The notes: generated by a model not told the origin, from the sequence alone. A stretch of DNA of 64,000 nt from Anisus vortex (GCA_949126835.1 OX421506.1:27231441-27295440); one strand, 5' to 3'. Shown: positions 32,131 through 43,604, numbered from the stretch's first letter. Numbers and translations are program-made.

Positions 32131-32650
32131 ATGGTCAATACTTTCACTGGCATATAAAGCAGACTTATCTTGATCAAAGGTCAATACTTTCACTGGTATA
32201 TAATGCAGACTTATCTTGGTAAATGGTCAATATGTCCGAGGATAGATAATATAGCAGACTTTTTCTTGATCAAAGACTAATAAATACAAGGATTTCAAAT
32301 ACAGCAGACTTTTCTTGACCAATAGTCTATACATCCGATTGCAATTATAGCAGACTTCTCTTGATCAAAGCCCGAAACGTCAAGGATTTCAAATATAGCA
32401 GACTTCTCTCGATCAAGATACAATACGGGCGAGGGTAGAACATATATGCAGACTTCTCTACATCAAAGGACAATACTACCAAGGCTGGTATATTAATCAG
32501 ACATTTTGTATTAACCCTTACAGTCCCGGGCGCGTATATAGCGGAACTGAAGGCAGCATAGATAGAAGTAGGTCGGTACGGGAAGGGTTAATGGTCAAAA
32601 CGCCCACAGCTGGTCCATGCAGCAGACTTCTCTTGATTAAAACGACATCC
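32131..32650. repeat. Array of nine ~48-bp units just upstream of the claudin-like gene
   Basis: The core GCAGACTTNTCTTGATCAAAG recurs at about 32159, 32205, 32253, 32303, 32349, 32397, 32448, 32498 (decayed) and 32627, spaced 46-51 bases apart apart from the last gap, which holds a 77-bp MITE insertion. Several units carry CATATAAA, TATATAAT or CATATATG just ahead of the core. The array begins within 15 bases of the ATG at 32120, so it covers the proximal promoter or 5' UTR. Confidence 0.85.
32515..32587 (+). mobile_element. 73-bp palindromic MITE with TTAA duplication, copy 1
   Basis: TTAA (32511-32514) CCCTTACAGTCCCGGGCGCG ... GGTCGGTACGGGAAGGG TTAA (32588-32591). The termini CCCTT/AAGGG are inverted and the TTAA flanks are those of piggyBac-type elements. 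An inverted copy of the same length lies at 55138-55210. Confidence 0.85.
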
Positions 32651-32651
32651 A

Positions 32652-33461
32652 AGGTTCGACAATGTTAAATGCTAAGAAGATAAAAAAAACGTAAATCATT
32701 AAAATGCCTACTGTGAACTATAGGTCTAAGCTTTTAAATATTCAAAAAATTATGTTTTTTTTTTTTTTCTTGGCATATCATTGCACTGCCGATAGGCCCC
32801 AAAACTCGGTCGTGAGGAAGAAATGAGCGTAAAATTCCGTCTTTCCAGGCCGGGTGCCTAGATGTCCAGGCCGATAGTCTGGAATTTGTGCTACTACCCG
32901 GTGACAGTGCAGGAATACGAACAAGCCACCACGTTAATGATCCGGAGGCGGGGGCGGGGGGTGAATCCACAGGTGGGTAGAAGCAGAGTAGTGCCATTGA
33001 CTGCAGAGACCATGCCCTTTATAACGTGGTGTGGCTAGTCTCGGACAGCATCTTGGTGTACCCCCCCCTCCACCGTTTGATCCATCACTTTACATGTTAC
33101 GTCATGGACTTTGAAATAGTCGGAAAGCTCATCCCGTGCATAGCCCATCGAGGAATTCACTGACTAAACTTTTAACCTATGTTGGTCGATGAATAATATG
33201 TCATATCGTTTTTTTTTTTAAAGTTCCAACATTGGCACGTGCTAACCAGGAAGATATGTTCAGGACAATGATTTAAAATTGAAAGCCTTTATCTATGCAT
33301 GCAAAGCATGAGATTAAGCCCTTATCTTATTTAAAATATTTATTATTTATGATGTTGCTTAGGCCTGCTCTGTGTTTAATGTCCATTTCTGAGACTTATC
33401 TGTCATATGGTGTTATTATGGATTTTTTTCTTTTTAAACATTATTTGTATTTCTGAATTAT
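32652..33461. other. Intergenic, no gene supported
   Basis: It contains a moderately GC-rich stretch (32800-33080) without splice or family signals. The rest is AT-rich. Confidence 0.45.
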
Positions 33462-33466
33462 ATACA

Positions 33467-34425
33467 TGTAGCGTGGCGGGCACTCTACGTGGTTGTTTGG
33501 CTCGTGTAGAGGCTGATTATTGGGATGTCACAGTGAAGTTTGGGCCTTAGAATTATTTATATTTTAGTCCGTTATCCCGCTTGGCTGGCGGGTGCTGTAA
33601 GACTACTGAATAGGGTAATTTTTACTACTATATGACACGAGTGCTAATATGTGAGCAGACACAAGAACAATGATTGATTCAATGCTGGGATGAGTTTCAA
33701 ATACTGTTTATTTAGGCATAAACGATAGATAGCAGAAGTTAATCCACAACACAAATTTACAGTGTAAACAGTATATATTTGGATCGACCGAAGACAGGAC
33801 TGTTTCGTTCCTTGTCTAAGGCCCCAATACCCGTTTCTTATTTCTATCTTAAACCAAGAAGTGCCCTCTGTGGGGGTAGGGGCAATGGGGAGGGGGAGAA
33901 GAGGGCGGTCGGGGGAGGGATACAAAATCTCTTTGATACCATACATACCGACGAGGGCTGTTGCGTATGTGTCAGTTTACGGGGGAAGAGTTTGGGGGAG
34001 GGGTTTCCCTGGCCACCTGGGCCGACTGTAATAGATTTCGCGTGTAGACGCAAGTTGTTTATCTTGACCAGTGGTCAGTAGCCGGGAGGGGGATCAAAGG
34101 GAGGGCTTGGCGAGGGTGGGGGTTTAGACTGTACATACAAGGGGAGTGTAAACATGTTAAATATATACAAGGGCGGATAACTAAGCTTGTATAATAATAA
34201 TATAAGGAATATATGTATTGATGCATGTACAACAGTTATGGAAGAGAGTAAGTACATTCATACATACAAAATAAAGATACAAGATACAAATACAGTCACA
34301 CATTCTTCATTCATTGGTGAGCACCGCAATGAGCCAGGATTAATTGTAGTTTATAGGTTGGAGCCATAGTGAATAAGTGCCATGGCACCAGGCTGAGCGC
34401 TGGCGCTTCTAGTGAGTTTACCACA
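33467..34425 (-). repeat. 3' LTR
   Basis: A 959-base direct repeat of 37563-38522, bounded by TGTAGCG and TTTACCACA on the plus strand. Confidence 0.97.
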
Positions 34426-34540
34426 CCATCCCCCCTTTTACGAGACAATTAGTCAGGCGTGCAATTGTCTGTTTTACTATAAACTTACGGTACTAGTCCT
34501 AAGCTAGACGAACCCAACGAGAGAAAAGTATGTCTATTGT

Positions 34541-36790
34541 CTATTTGCTACCAGTCCTGTTATTTCTGTTACATGTCCTTTTGAAGGGTCCCCCGAGGTC
34601 TATGGGGACCCCTTGAAATGGAGTTCCCCCCTCCGCCTGCCGTGATAACGGTACGGGTGGGGTGTAGTAGTTCCGTGACGTGAGTTTGCACAGGTGGCGG
34701 TTTACTCCCACATGCATGCCTGGCCAGAAGTAATAATGTTTTATCTTACTGAGAGTGGCATTCTGGCCCCGACGACTCCGCCCGACGGAGTCATAAGCGG
34801 CCTCTATCACTTGCTTACGGTAGGGGGAGGGGACTACTAATTGATTTCTTATTGTCCCATCTGGTAGGGGCACCTGGCGGTATAACAGCTGTCCCTTGAG
34901 TGAGTAGTGGCCTGCTGATCTTGGTTTCCCTTGATAGGTCTTTGCTTCGTTTAGCAGCCTTTTTAGGGTAGGGTCCTCCTGTTGTGCCTTCAGGAATTCT
35001 TGATGGGACGGGTTTAAGGTCGGCTGGGTGGCGCTAGGTTCGGGGTGTGTCCGGGCGACCACCGACGCGTGGGGAGGTGGGGATCCATAGTGACATGGGG
35101 TAAAGTACTTCTTGCCTAGAATGACATCATACGGCAGGTCTTCTCGCACTGCTAATGTCGCTAACCCGGTAAATTGGGCTGATTCAATGTGCACTAATGC
35201 CGTGGGGAGCGTTTCCACGTGGCCCCATATGCTCTGAATTTGGACAGTGTCCCCGGTGAAGTCGGAGTCGCGGATATATGCCCGTTTGGCTATGCCTTCT
35301 GACTCACAGCCTGTGTCGAACAAATATGAGGCGAGTTTATTATTGATTTTTAGTTTCTCCGTAGAGTTGCTATGGGTCCGGTTCAAGGGCCCGGAGCCTG
35401 GGGCGCCACCTGGGTAAATCGCGGCGGCGAAACCCAGTAGGGCGGGCTGACGGGTGTTGGGTTCTCTTCGCGGCCGCTCTTGGCTTACCGTTTGAGGGGG
35501 TGTAGGGTGGCGCCCGTCTTCGTACGTAACGGGGCGCCTTAAGTGCTCGGCGTACTCAGGTGTAAAGTACCGGGGGTAGGGCGTTTCTGCCTCTTGCTCC
35601 GACAGACCGTTAGTAGAGTCTTGTCCCGAATGCATGGTAGGTGTCAGAGCACAGAACGCTCCTGCGGGGAAGAAAGGGGTGGGGCCGCCTCTGTGTTTCT
35701 CGTGAGCTGACGGATTTGTGGGCCCAATGGGGCGGGGTTCTCCACGTGGATTCTGGGGCCGATGTTGACCGAAGTTGGACGTGCGCTGCTGGGGAGTGGG
35801 GGGGCCTTTTGGAGTTTTGTGCCTGTACGCCTCCTCTTTGTTTTTCTCCTGCCTATGGTGATGTGGGTGAGAGGGGGGGTTGGCAAACTCATCCTTGTGG
35901 GCCAACATATATCGATCGGCGGCCACGATAACCTCGTTTAGTCCCTCTAAACCCCATTCGGCTAAGAACGTTTTAACGGTTCTGGGCATGAGGGACTGTA
36001 ACTGCTCTGAAAGAATCAGATCAATTAAGCCTTCATATGTCCTATCCTGATTTGCTAATTCAATCCATTTGTTAAGGTATTTCCTTAGCCTGTCTACCAG
36101 CTCTCTGATTGACTCCCCCTCTTCTAGTCTGGCTGACCTGAACATACTCTGAAACGCCCGTGCGTTTAACTCAAATTTGTTAAGCAGGGCATTTTTGAGT
36201 TGTATATATGGGTCCTGATCGGAGGGGCTTAGTTTAGCGTAGACCTCGTAGGTGTCTCCCCTGAGGGTGTGTACTAGGTTCCTGCACCAGGACTCGCGAG
36301 GCACGTCGTGGTACGCCATAGCCTCCTCAAAACGTGTGAGGTAGGTATCGAATTGTTCTTGATTTGGTAAGAAGGTGTCAGTCCAGACGGGCACATGGCG
36401 CCCGTTAGCAAAACCGCTATGAAGGGAGCCGGGTGGGGAAAGGGGTGGGTCGTCTAATTGCCTGTTTCTACCAGCAATTTCTGCTAGTCTAATCTCTTTG
36501 TCTGTCTCTAGTTTTTTTATTTCTAGCTCTGCCTGTCTAATTTCTCTCTCCCTCTCTAGCTCTGCCTGTCTAATTTCTCTCTCTTTCTCTGCCTGTCTAG
36601 TTTTCTCTCTATCTTCTAGTTCTAATTCTAGTTTCTTCAAGTCGTCCTGTCGACGTTTTTCCTCTATCTCTAATTCTCTATCCCTTCTCTCTAACTGCTC
36701 TTGGACGTATTTATACACCTCGTCCCCTTGGAGATTCAGTGCTATCGCTTCTTCCCTAATGGCCTTACGAAAGTTAACCAGCTCTGCCAT
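34541..36790 (-). CDS. Gag-protease-partial integrase polyprotein of the LTR element, 749 aa
   Basis: The ORF is unbroken. Residues 30-110 are a charged coiled coil (repeated REIRQAELE). Residues about 135-300 form a retrotransposon Gag/SCAN-like helical domain (LTRFEEAMAYHD...SWCRNLVHTL, ESIRELVDRLRKYLNKW). A Pro/His-rich linker follows; no CCHC knuckle is visible. SYLFDTGCESEGI at 488-500 holds the DTG of an aspartic protease, with VILGKKYF near 556. Then, without any RT or RNase H, comes an integrase N-terminal region (about 592-700, KHYYFWPGMHVGVNRH) whose zinc ligands are mostly lost (HDS to YDS, GH to RS), and TPFQGVPIDLGGPFK, where the integrase core would begin. The stop follows at 34541. 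Normal Gypsy Pol order is PR-RT-RH-IN, so an in-frame deletion joined PR to IN. Confidence 0.92.
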   Translation of the reverse strand: MAELVNFRKAIREEAIALNLQGDEVYKYVQEQLERRDRELEIEEKRRQDDLKKLELELEDREKTRQAEKEREIRQAELEREREIRQAELEIKKLETDKEIRLAEIAGRNRQLDDPPLSPPGSLHSGFANGRHVPVWTDTFLPNQEQFDTYLTRFEEAMAYHDVPRESWCRNLVHTLRGDTYEVYAKLSPSDQDPYIQLKNALLNKFELNARAFQSMFRSARLEEGESIRELVDRLRKYLNKWIELANQDRTYEGLIDLILSEQLQSLMPRTVKTFLAEWGLEGLNEVIVAADRYMLAHKDEFANPPSHPHHHRQEKNKEEAYRHKTPKGPPTPQQRTSNFGQHRPQNPRGEPRPIGPTNPSAHEKHRGGPTPFFPAGAFCALTPTMHSGQDSTNGLSEQEAETPYPRYFTPEYAEHLRRPVTYEDGRHPTPPQTVSQERPRREPNTRQPALLGFAAAIYPGGAPGSGPLNRTHSNSTEKLKINNKLASYLFDTGCESEGIAKRAYIRDSDFTGDTVQIQSIWGHVETLPTALVHIESAQFTGLATLAVREDLPYDVILGKKYFTPCHYGSPPPHASVVARTHPEPSATQPTLNPSHQEFLKAQQEDPTLKRLLNEAKTYQGKPRSAGHYSLKGQLLYRQVPLPDGTIRNQLVVPSPYRKQVIEAAYDSVGRSRRGQNATLSKIKHYYFWPGMHVGVNRHLCKLTSRNYYTPPVPLSRQAEGGTPFQGVPIDLGGPFKRTCNRNNRTGSK

Positions 36791-37562
36791 GGTATGCTGT
36801 GGCGCTAAATGGCTCCTAACCTAAACTGTCCCTTAATCCAGACAAAAAGCGGTACTCACCAGGTTTATTTCTCAGTCTTCCACACACTCGCACTCTTGTC
36901 CCTCGTTGCGTTGTCGACTGGGGTGACGACACTGGTCTCGTTGATTGGTGTTGATGGTAGAGCGGCCTATAGCGCACTGGTTAATCCGAGTGAATAGAAG
37001 TTCGAGTGCTAATGAATGTTATTGTTTATTTTTGCGCTAGGCACTAACGACACAGGGGCGTGTCTGGTACACTGGTAATCTGGAACGCTGGAACAAGGCG
37101 TCTTGAAGCGGCTAAGGGCGAGCGTTGCCCCGTCGCTAGCTTTTGCTAGCGATGTACGGTAGCCAGGCACTGGAACACTGGAACAGGTAGCAAAATAGTC
37201 TACTGGAGCAGGCGACACCGAGTGTCGGAGCTGTGATGGCCCAGGAGCAGGTGACGGAAACGTCGGAGTGGTGGTAGCGCAGGAGCAGGTGACGGAACGT
37301 CAGAGCGGTGATGGCGCAGGAGCGGGTGACCGATTGTCAGGTCTATGGTTGCGCAGGAGCAGGTGACCAAGTGTCAGAGCTGTAATGGCGAAAGAGCAGA
37401 TAATATCGAGTGTCGAATTTCTGTACTGTGGTAGCGGTGTCCTGTTGGAATTTCAGCAAACGGAGTGAGCCCCCATCTAAGGGTGCCAAGTTCAATGTGA
37501 TGACAATAGGCCCAGGCCTGCAGGGTGTTTGCAGAGTTTCTGATCCCGGCGAGGTCCTCAGG
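36791..37562 (-). other. 5' leader of the LTR element
   Basis: Non-coding between the 5' LTR and Gag. On the plus strand 37195-37400 contains about five diverged ~47-bp repeats built on GGAGCAGGTGACGGAACGTC followed by a GGTGATGGCGCA-like segment. The primer-binding site next to the LTR could not be assigned to a tRNA. Confidence 0.7.
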
Positions 37563-38522
37563 TGTAGCGTGGCGGGCACTCTACGTGGTTGTTTGGCTCG
37601 TGTAGAGGCTGATTATTGGGATGTCACAGTGAAGTTTGGGCCTTAGAATTATTTATATTTTAGTCCGTTATCCCGCTTGGCTGGCGGGTGCTGTAAGACT
37701 ACTGAATAGGGTAATTTTTACTACTATATGACACGAGTGCTAATATGTGAGCAGACACAAGAACAATGATTGATTCAATGCTGGGATGAGTTTCAAATAC
37801 TGTTTATTTAGGCATAAACGATAGATAGCAGAAGTTAATCCACAACACAAATTTACAGTGTAAACAGTATATATTTGGATCGACCGAAGACAGGACTGTT
37901 TCGTTCCTTGTCTAAGGCCCCAATACCCGTTTCTTATTTCTATCTTAAACCAAGAAGTGCCCTCTGTGGGGGTAGGGGCAATGGGGAGGGGGAGAAGAGG
38001 GCGGTCGGGGGAGGGATACAAAATCTCTTTGATACCATACATACCGACGAGGGCTGTTGCGTATGTGTCAGTTTACGGGGGAAAGAGTTAGGGGGAGGGG
38101 TTTCCCTGGCCACCTGGGCCGACTGTAATAGATTTCGCGTGTAGACGCAAGTTGTTTATCTTGACCAGTGGTCAGTAGCCGGGAGGGGGATCAAAGGGAG
38201 GGCTTGGCGAGGGTGGGGGTTTAGACTGTACATACAAGGGGAGTGTAAACATGTTAAATATATACAAGGGCGGATAACTAAGCTTGTATAATAATAATAT
38301 AAGGAATATATGTATTGATGCATGTACAACAGTTATGGAAGAGAGTAAGTACATTCATACATACAAAATAAAGATACAAGATACAAATACAGTCACACAT
38401 TCTTCATTCATTGGTGAGCACCGCAATGAGCCAGGATTAATTGTAGTTTATAGGTTGGAGCCATAGTGAATAAGTGCCATGGCACCAGGCTGAGCGCTGG
38501 CGCTTCTAGTGAGTTTACCACA
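37563..38522 (-). repeat. 5' LTR
   Basis: A 960-base partner of 33467-34425. On the element's coding strand it is upstream of Gag and would hold its promoter. Confidence 0.97.
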
Positions 38523-39930
38523 ATACACTTATATTAGTCACTTCTTCGTCTTCTTCTATTAGCCAAAATTATATACACACATGAAGGAAGATCTGTTTTT
38601 TCGACTCTGTGGATAGCGTTGTCTACCGACTTAGAGCATATACACATTTGTGATGGATAGGCCTACCTCTGAAACTATTTGTGAAACAAGTAAAGGCGGT
38701 TGAGCATTGTACTGGCCACACATTTCCTTGGAATGCAATGGCAACAAAAAAACAACAACATCTAAATGCTGCTATTCTTACCATAATATGGAACAATAGG
38801 AACAGAAAGGGATACTTCGCTTTTATTAAAAACTTTTGAGAAAGTCTATTAATGCAAACAAACAAAAAATTCTTCGTTTGTCACTTGGCATTGACAATTT
38901 ACACATCATTTATTTCTTATTGTATTTGTGTGTGTGTGTGTGTGCCTTTGTGTGTTTGTGTGTGTGCACGCATTCGCTTGTGAGCACTATGTTTACAGCA
39001 GCGCATAGAACTGTTCCCAACAGGAACGGGATATGCGCTATATAAGTCTCATATTTATTATTTATAGTATGATACGGAAATACATTGTACATTCTTAGAG
39101 CCTACATATTGATATACCTTCTCCCCCCCCCCCCCCACCCCACCCCTATAAAACAAACAAGACGAGAACAGTAACCAATCTTTTGTCCCAAGCACAACCT
39201 GCGCAGAACTTTGCACAAGTAAACAGAGTAGCCTCCCCTCCCCCCGTCCCTCCCTTCTTGCAACCAACAAGGACGAGATTTATTCTTCTTTGCAATGTGA
39301 CAGTTATAATGCTATAAACAATGTACACCTTTTTACATTGACTATTATATTGAAAGTAGCTGCTTGATGTCGTTTTTTGTTTTGTCTATTTTTTTTTAAA
39401 ACTTCACCAATTGTTCGTTTGCTCTTAGAAGATGAATGCGTGGGCGTCAAGCCACCGGGTCACCATTGAAAGATGGTTTGATTAAATACTGCTGATGATG
39501 AGTGGGTCGGGGGTAGTTGTTAGTGCAGACTGTGGCGATTTGGGAATAAATTGCAAGCGAGAATCCCATGTATGTCGTGAAGTGGTGTAGATTTGGGCTG
39601 TGTAGAACTCGTTTTCCGGCATCCAGGTTGAAATGCAGGCTCATTAGACACAGCCCCCACTTGACATAGGGGAAAAGGGGGAGGTGGGCGATTGGGCATC
39701 GTTGTTTACAGGGTATGTTTGGTCCCTTCGGTCTGCATCTAGATTCAGGTGGATTCTCTCAATCAATATTTGTAAGTTGAGTCCGTTTGGCTCGTGATGT
39801 AGGTAAACAAGACTTGCAACTAATCCTTAATTGACACTTAGCACTAAACACGTCACACTGACGTTATAGTCAGACATGAATTTAAACGTTTAAGTAACAC
39901 AAGAAAATCGTAAATATCATATAAAATACC
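38523..39930. other. Intergenic with small repeats
   Basis: (TG)n at 38928-38965; an L2-type retroposon tail at about 38990-39060 (GCGCATAGAACTGTTC, GGGATATGCGCTATATAAG, ATT-rich end); and a C run at 39121-39137. No gene supported. Confidence 0.55.
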
Positions 39931-40259
39931 GCAATCGTGTTGCGCCAGCAGGCAGCAGTGTGTTTTCCGTCTCTACTTGGAGTATTTATGTGTCTTCTAT
40001 GTTCACTTTAGAGTGTTAATTTTTATACCAGTGGATTTGTGGAAGTTTTCTCTTGACAATAGTATAATCATTTTAGTGTTTCTTGATACGTGTAAGGAGT
40101 GATTAATTAATTAAATTATTAATGAATCTATAAATAGCCTACTGTAAAACAGGACTGAGCCTTTTTTCTTAAACTGGTCTCAACTGGTCTAAATGTTTAC
40201 CCGTTCCGCTCTAGTAAACTGGTGTTTACAAACATTTCTGACGACACACTAGTCCTATT

Positions 40260-43200
40260 GTGTGTTGTGTTTGGTTTCTTATTCTGATCGTCTTAAGTAT
40301 TTTAAAAATGAATCACAGCCTTCTCCGTAGTATTGGGAAAATATGCTCTGAGTGCCATACCCGTGTCGATAACAACGTTTTTCAAATGATTCGTTGTTTT
40401 GGCATAGGGCGTCGTCTACCTACAAGACGCGGGACAAGGGCTGGAAATCTTCATCGTATTTGGCATAACCTGTCTTCTAAACCTGCCTGGGCTACTCCTG
40501 TTGCGAGTGTGCTTGATCCCCACCAATCTGCGCCTACTACATTCGCAGTGAGTGCTAATTCTGACCCACATAATACTCATTTCAAGTCTGGATCCAGTGA
40601 CATTCGTCGGCTCGGTGTAGGGGTTCAAGCACCCACAGGGAGAGGAACGAGGGCTGGACGGCTTCACCTTGACGTGTCTACTCCAACATCCTCGCTAACA
40701 CTTCTAATCCCTAATGTGACCGAACAATGCCCGGTAATATCGACTATTCATTCTGCAGGCGTTACCATCGGCCTCTTAAATACTCAATCTTCCGTCAAAA
40801 AGGCTTTAGTTATATGTGATGTTATAAATGAGAAGTCACTTGACATTATGGTTATCACTGAGACGTGGCTTCACGAGGGTGGAGATGAAGTAGCCATTAG
40901 GGACATGACGCCTGATGGATATGCTTTCTTCCACCGTCCTCGGTCAACAGGTCAGAGAGGGGGTGGCATTGCTGTGATTCACCGGGCCTCCCTAATTGTT
41001 AGATTGTGCAAGGACACCAGTTTTAATTCCTTTGAGTCTATACAATTCACCATCTCTCAAAGGAAAATGACAGTACGCACCGTGGCTCTGTACAGACCCC
41101 CACCTTCTGCTTCAAATGGTTTGAATGACAACGTGTTTCACGAGGACTTTGGAAAACTTGTGTCGTCCATAAGTTCTAAGAATCTCCTCATTCTTGGTGA
41201 CTTTAATGTTCATTGGGATGAGTCAGATAATAGGCACACTCGCGACTTTGTTCAATTGTTGCACTCGGCAAACCTGGTACAGCATGTTTCGGAACCTACA
41301 CACAAGGATGGACATATTTTAGACTGGGTTGTGTCACGATCTTGCAATGATGGTTTTCTTAAGTCGGTAATTGTTGAAGATCATCTTATATCTGATCACT
41401 TTCTTGTTACCTTTACCACAGATATGGAAATGCCTGCTGTTCCAATAAAGAAAATTCAGGCCAGGAAGTTACGAAATATAGATATGGACTTATTTCGCGA
41501 TCATCTTTCAAGATCAGATTTGGTTATATTACCACCTGATGACATCTCTCAACTAGTTCTACTCTACAATAATACTCTATCTTCCATGCTGGAGACTTTT
41601 GCCCCTAGGACTGAATTGTATGTTAGAGATAGACCCAATACCGCTTGGTTTACACCCTCCGTTCGGATGGCTAAATTAGCCCGACGTCAGGCAGAGAGAC
41701 ACTGGAGACTGAGTGGCCTTGAGATGGATAAACAGATGTTTAAGATAGCAAGGAACAAGCTTACAAATGTGATTAGACGTGCGAAAGCAAAGCAAGTTCA
41801 GTCTGCTCTGGAGGCTGCGGGCACTGACTATCGAAAACTGTTTTCCATAGTGCAGAATCTTCTTGGAAAAAATGAATTAAGTCCAATTTTGCCTGACATG
41901 AGCAGCCAGCAGGCTGCGGAGGCTCTTAATGAATTTTTTAATGAAAAAGTCGAGACGATTAGAAACAGCTTTGATAATCATACTACTCCACCCACTGTGG
42001 AGAAGTCATTTTCTGGAATTTCTTTGTCAAATTTCCTCCCAGTTTCCGAAGAGCAGTTGAGGCGTCTTATTTCTGTATCTAAACCTACATCCTCAATTGT
42101 TGACCCCATTCCAACGAAGATTGTGTTGGACTGCCTTGAAATTCTGCTTCCAGTTTTAGTGCGTATCATAAATGGTAGCCTGGAGTCAGCCACAGTCCCA
42201 CAAATGTTTAAGACTGCTGTCATCAAGCCTTTATTAAAGAAAAAGGGGCTCGATCCTAGTGACTGCAAGAGTTTTCGGCCAGTATCTAACCTTCCCTATG
42301 TATCGAAGCTTCTTGAGAGGGTTGTCTCTCAGCAGCTTTTACAACATCTAACCACACATGGCCTGATTGATAAATTTCAATCTGCCTATCGTCCTGGGCA
42401 TAGCTGTGAGACGGCAATATTACGTGTTATGAATGATGTTCTATGTAGTGCTGACCGTGGTGATCTGACTATCTTAGTTCTGTTGGACCTCAGTGCTGCC
42501 TTTGATGTTATCAACCATGACTTACTTTTATCAAGACTTCAATACGAGATGGGCATCACTGATACTGCACTTCATTGGTTTACTTCCTACTTGGCAGACA
42601 GGACTCAGAGAGTTTCTATCAATCAGACCTTATCAAAAGCCACTTCTCTCATCTGTGGCGTACCTCAAGGTTCAGTTTTAGGGCCTATCCTTTTTGCTGT
42701 TTACACTAGCCAGCTTGGCAGAATAATTGATAGCCAAGGATTATCTCGCAAACTATATGCGGATGATACCCAGCTGTACAAAAGCTTCCATCCTGATCAT
42801 AATGCTTGTGCTGCCGCTGTTAATGAGGTGGAAGAATGCTGTCTAGAGGTGAAAGCGTGGATGACTGCCAACAAACTCAAACTGAATGACGACAAGACTG
42901 AGGCAATTATGTGCGGTTCAAACTTCAATCTTAGGAAAGTCGATATTCCATCTATTAAAGTAGGGGCCTCTGATATCTTTTTGTCCAACACTGTCAGAGA
43001 CCTGGGCTTTATCATTGACAGTAAATTAACAATGGGTCCACACATCAGTACTGTGGTCAAGGCATGCTCCTTCCATCTTCGTGCCCTGGGTCAGCTGCGA
43101 CCTCTGATTAATAAAAAAACAGCCAATGCTTTTGCTGTTGCAACAATACAGTCAAGACTAGACTATTGTAACAGTTGCCTGTGGGGTTTACCCCAGAAAC

Positions 43201-43604
43201 AACTGGATAGACTTCAGAAAGTTCAAAATACTGCAGCACGCATTGTGTCACGAGTAAAGAAGCATGACCATATCACTCCAATTCTCAAAGAGCTCCACTG
43301 GCTCCCTGTGACGAAGCGCATCGATCATAAGATTATGTCCCTTACCTATGGATGCGTGGAAGGCACAGCACCTGCATATCTCAAAGAGCTTATACCGAAG
43401 CATGTCCCGTTAAGGATGCTGCGATCTTCAACACAATCTCTCCTGGAAATTCCAGGTTTGGAAGGTCACAGAAAAAAGACTCTTGGTGTACGCTCGTTTG
43501 AATCTGTGGCGCCTACACTGTGGAATGGCTTACCTGAGACACTGAAAAACTCTGTGTCGAAAAAAGCATTCAGGAAGAATTTGAAGACTTTTCTTTTCAA
43601 CTAA
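40260..43604 (+). CDS. L2/CR1-group non-LTR retrotransposon ORF2, 1114 aa, intact
   Basis: The ORF opens at 40260, with a second in-frame ATG at 40308 that could be the real start. An N-terminal region of about 160 residues includes duplicated RRGTRAGNLH/GRGTRAGRLH motifs. The AP-type endonuclease has ITETWLHEGG, RGGGIAV, LGDFNVHWD (near 312) and SDHFLV (near 378). The reverse transcriptase has RPVSNLPYVSKLLER, LLDLSAAFDVINH (near 741), GVPQGSVLGPILF and YADDTQLY (near 831). The C terminus keeps LDYCNS, RLQKVQNTAARIV, LHWLPVTKRIDHKI and LWNGLPE, the L2-type ending. No disruption is seen, so it may be recent. It would nick and copy its RNA at the target site. Confidence 0.95.
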   Translation: MCCVWFLILIVLSILKMNHSLLRSIGKICSECHTRVDNNVFQMIRCFGIGRRLPTRRGTRAGNLHRIWHNLSSKPAWATPVASVLDPHQSAPTTFAVSANSDPHNTHFKSGSSDIRRLGVGVQAPTGRGTRAGRLHLDVSTPTSSLTLLIPNVTEQCPVISTIHSAGVTIGLLNTQSSVKKALVICDVINEKSLDIMVITETWLHEGGDEVAIRDMTPDGYAFFHRPRSTGQRGGGIAVIHRASLIVRLCKDTSFNSFESIQFTISQRKMTVRTVALYRPPPSASNGLNDNVFHEDFGKLVSSISSKNLLILGDFNVHWDESDNRHTRDFVQLLHSANLVQHVSEPTHKDGHILDWVVSRSCNDGFLKSVIVEDHLISDHFLVTFTTDMEMPAVPIKKIQARKLRNIDMDLFRDHLSRSDLVILPPDDISQLVLLYNNTLSSMLETFAPRTELYVRDRPNTAWFTPSVRMAKLARRQAERHWRLSGLEMDKQMFKIARNKLTNVIRRAKAKQVQSALEAAGTDYRKLFSIVQNLLGKNELSPILPDMSSQQAAEALNEFFNEKVETIRNSFDNHTTPPTVEKSFSGISLSNFLPVSEEQLRRLISVSKPTSSIVDPIPTKIVLDCLEILLPVLVRIINGSLESATVPQMFKTAVIKPLLKKKGLDPSDCKSFRPVSNLPYVSKLLERVVSQQLLQHLTTHGLIDKFQSAYRPGHSCETAILRVMNDVLCSADRGDLTILVLLDLSAAFDVINHDLLLSRLQYEMGITDTALHWFTSYLADRTQRVSINQTLSKATSLICGVPQGSVLGPILFAVYTSQLGRIIDSQGLSRKLYADDTQLYKSFHPDHNACAAAVNEVEECCLEVKAWMTANKLKLNDDKTEAIMCGSNFNLRKVDIPSIKVGASDIFLSNTVRDLGFIIDSKLTMGPHISTVVKACSFHLRALGQLRPLINKKTANAFAVATIQSRLDYCNSCLWGLPQKQLDRLQKVQNTAARIVSRVKKHDHITPILKELHWLPVTKRIDHKIMSLTYGCVEGTAPAYLKELIPKHVPLRMLRSSTQSLLEIPGLEGHRKKTLGVRSFESVAPTLWNGLPETLKNSVSKKAFRKNLKTFLFN

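Larger units (their letters stand above)
33467..38522 (-). mobile_element. Ty3/Gypsy-type LTR retrotransposon lacking reverse transcriptase
   Basis: Direct LTRs at 33467-34425 and 37563-38522 begin TG and end CA, and the element is flanked by a 5-bp target duplication ATACA (33462-33466 and 38523-38527). By eye the LTRs differ only near 33985/38083: one extra A and one T/A change. The coding strand is minus, so 37563-38522 is the 5' LTR. A polypurine tract, AAAAGGGGGGATGG (minus), directly precedes the 3' LTR. The only ORF encodes Gag, protease and the start of integrase. RT and RNase H are absent, so movement would need help from a complete relative. Confidence 0.95.

Noticed and set aside
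33644..34369. Repeated ORFs identical to those at 37740-38466
   Set aside because: They are the two LTRs read in arbitrary frames.
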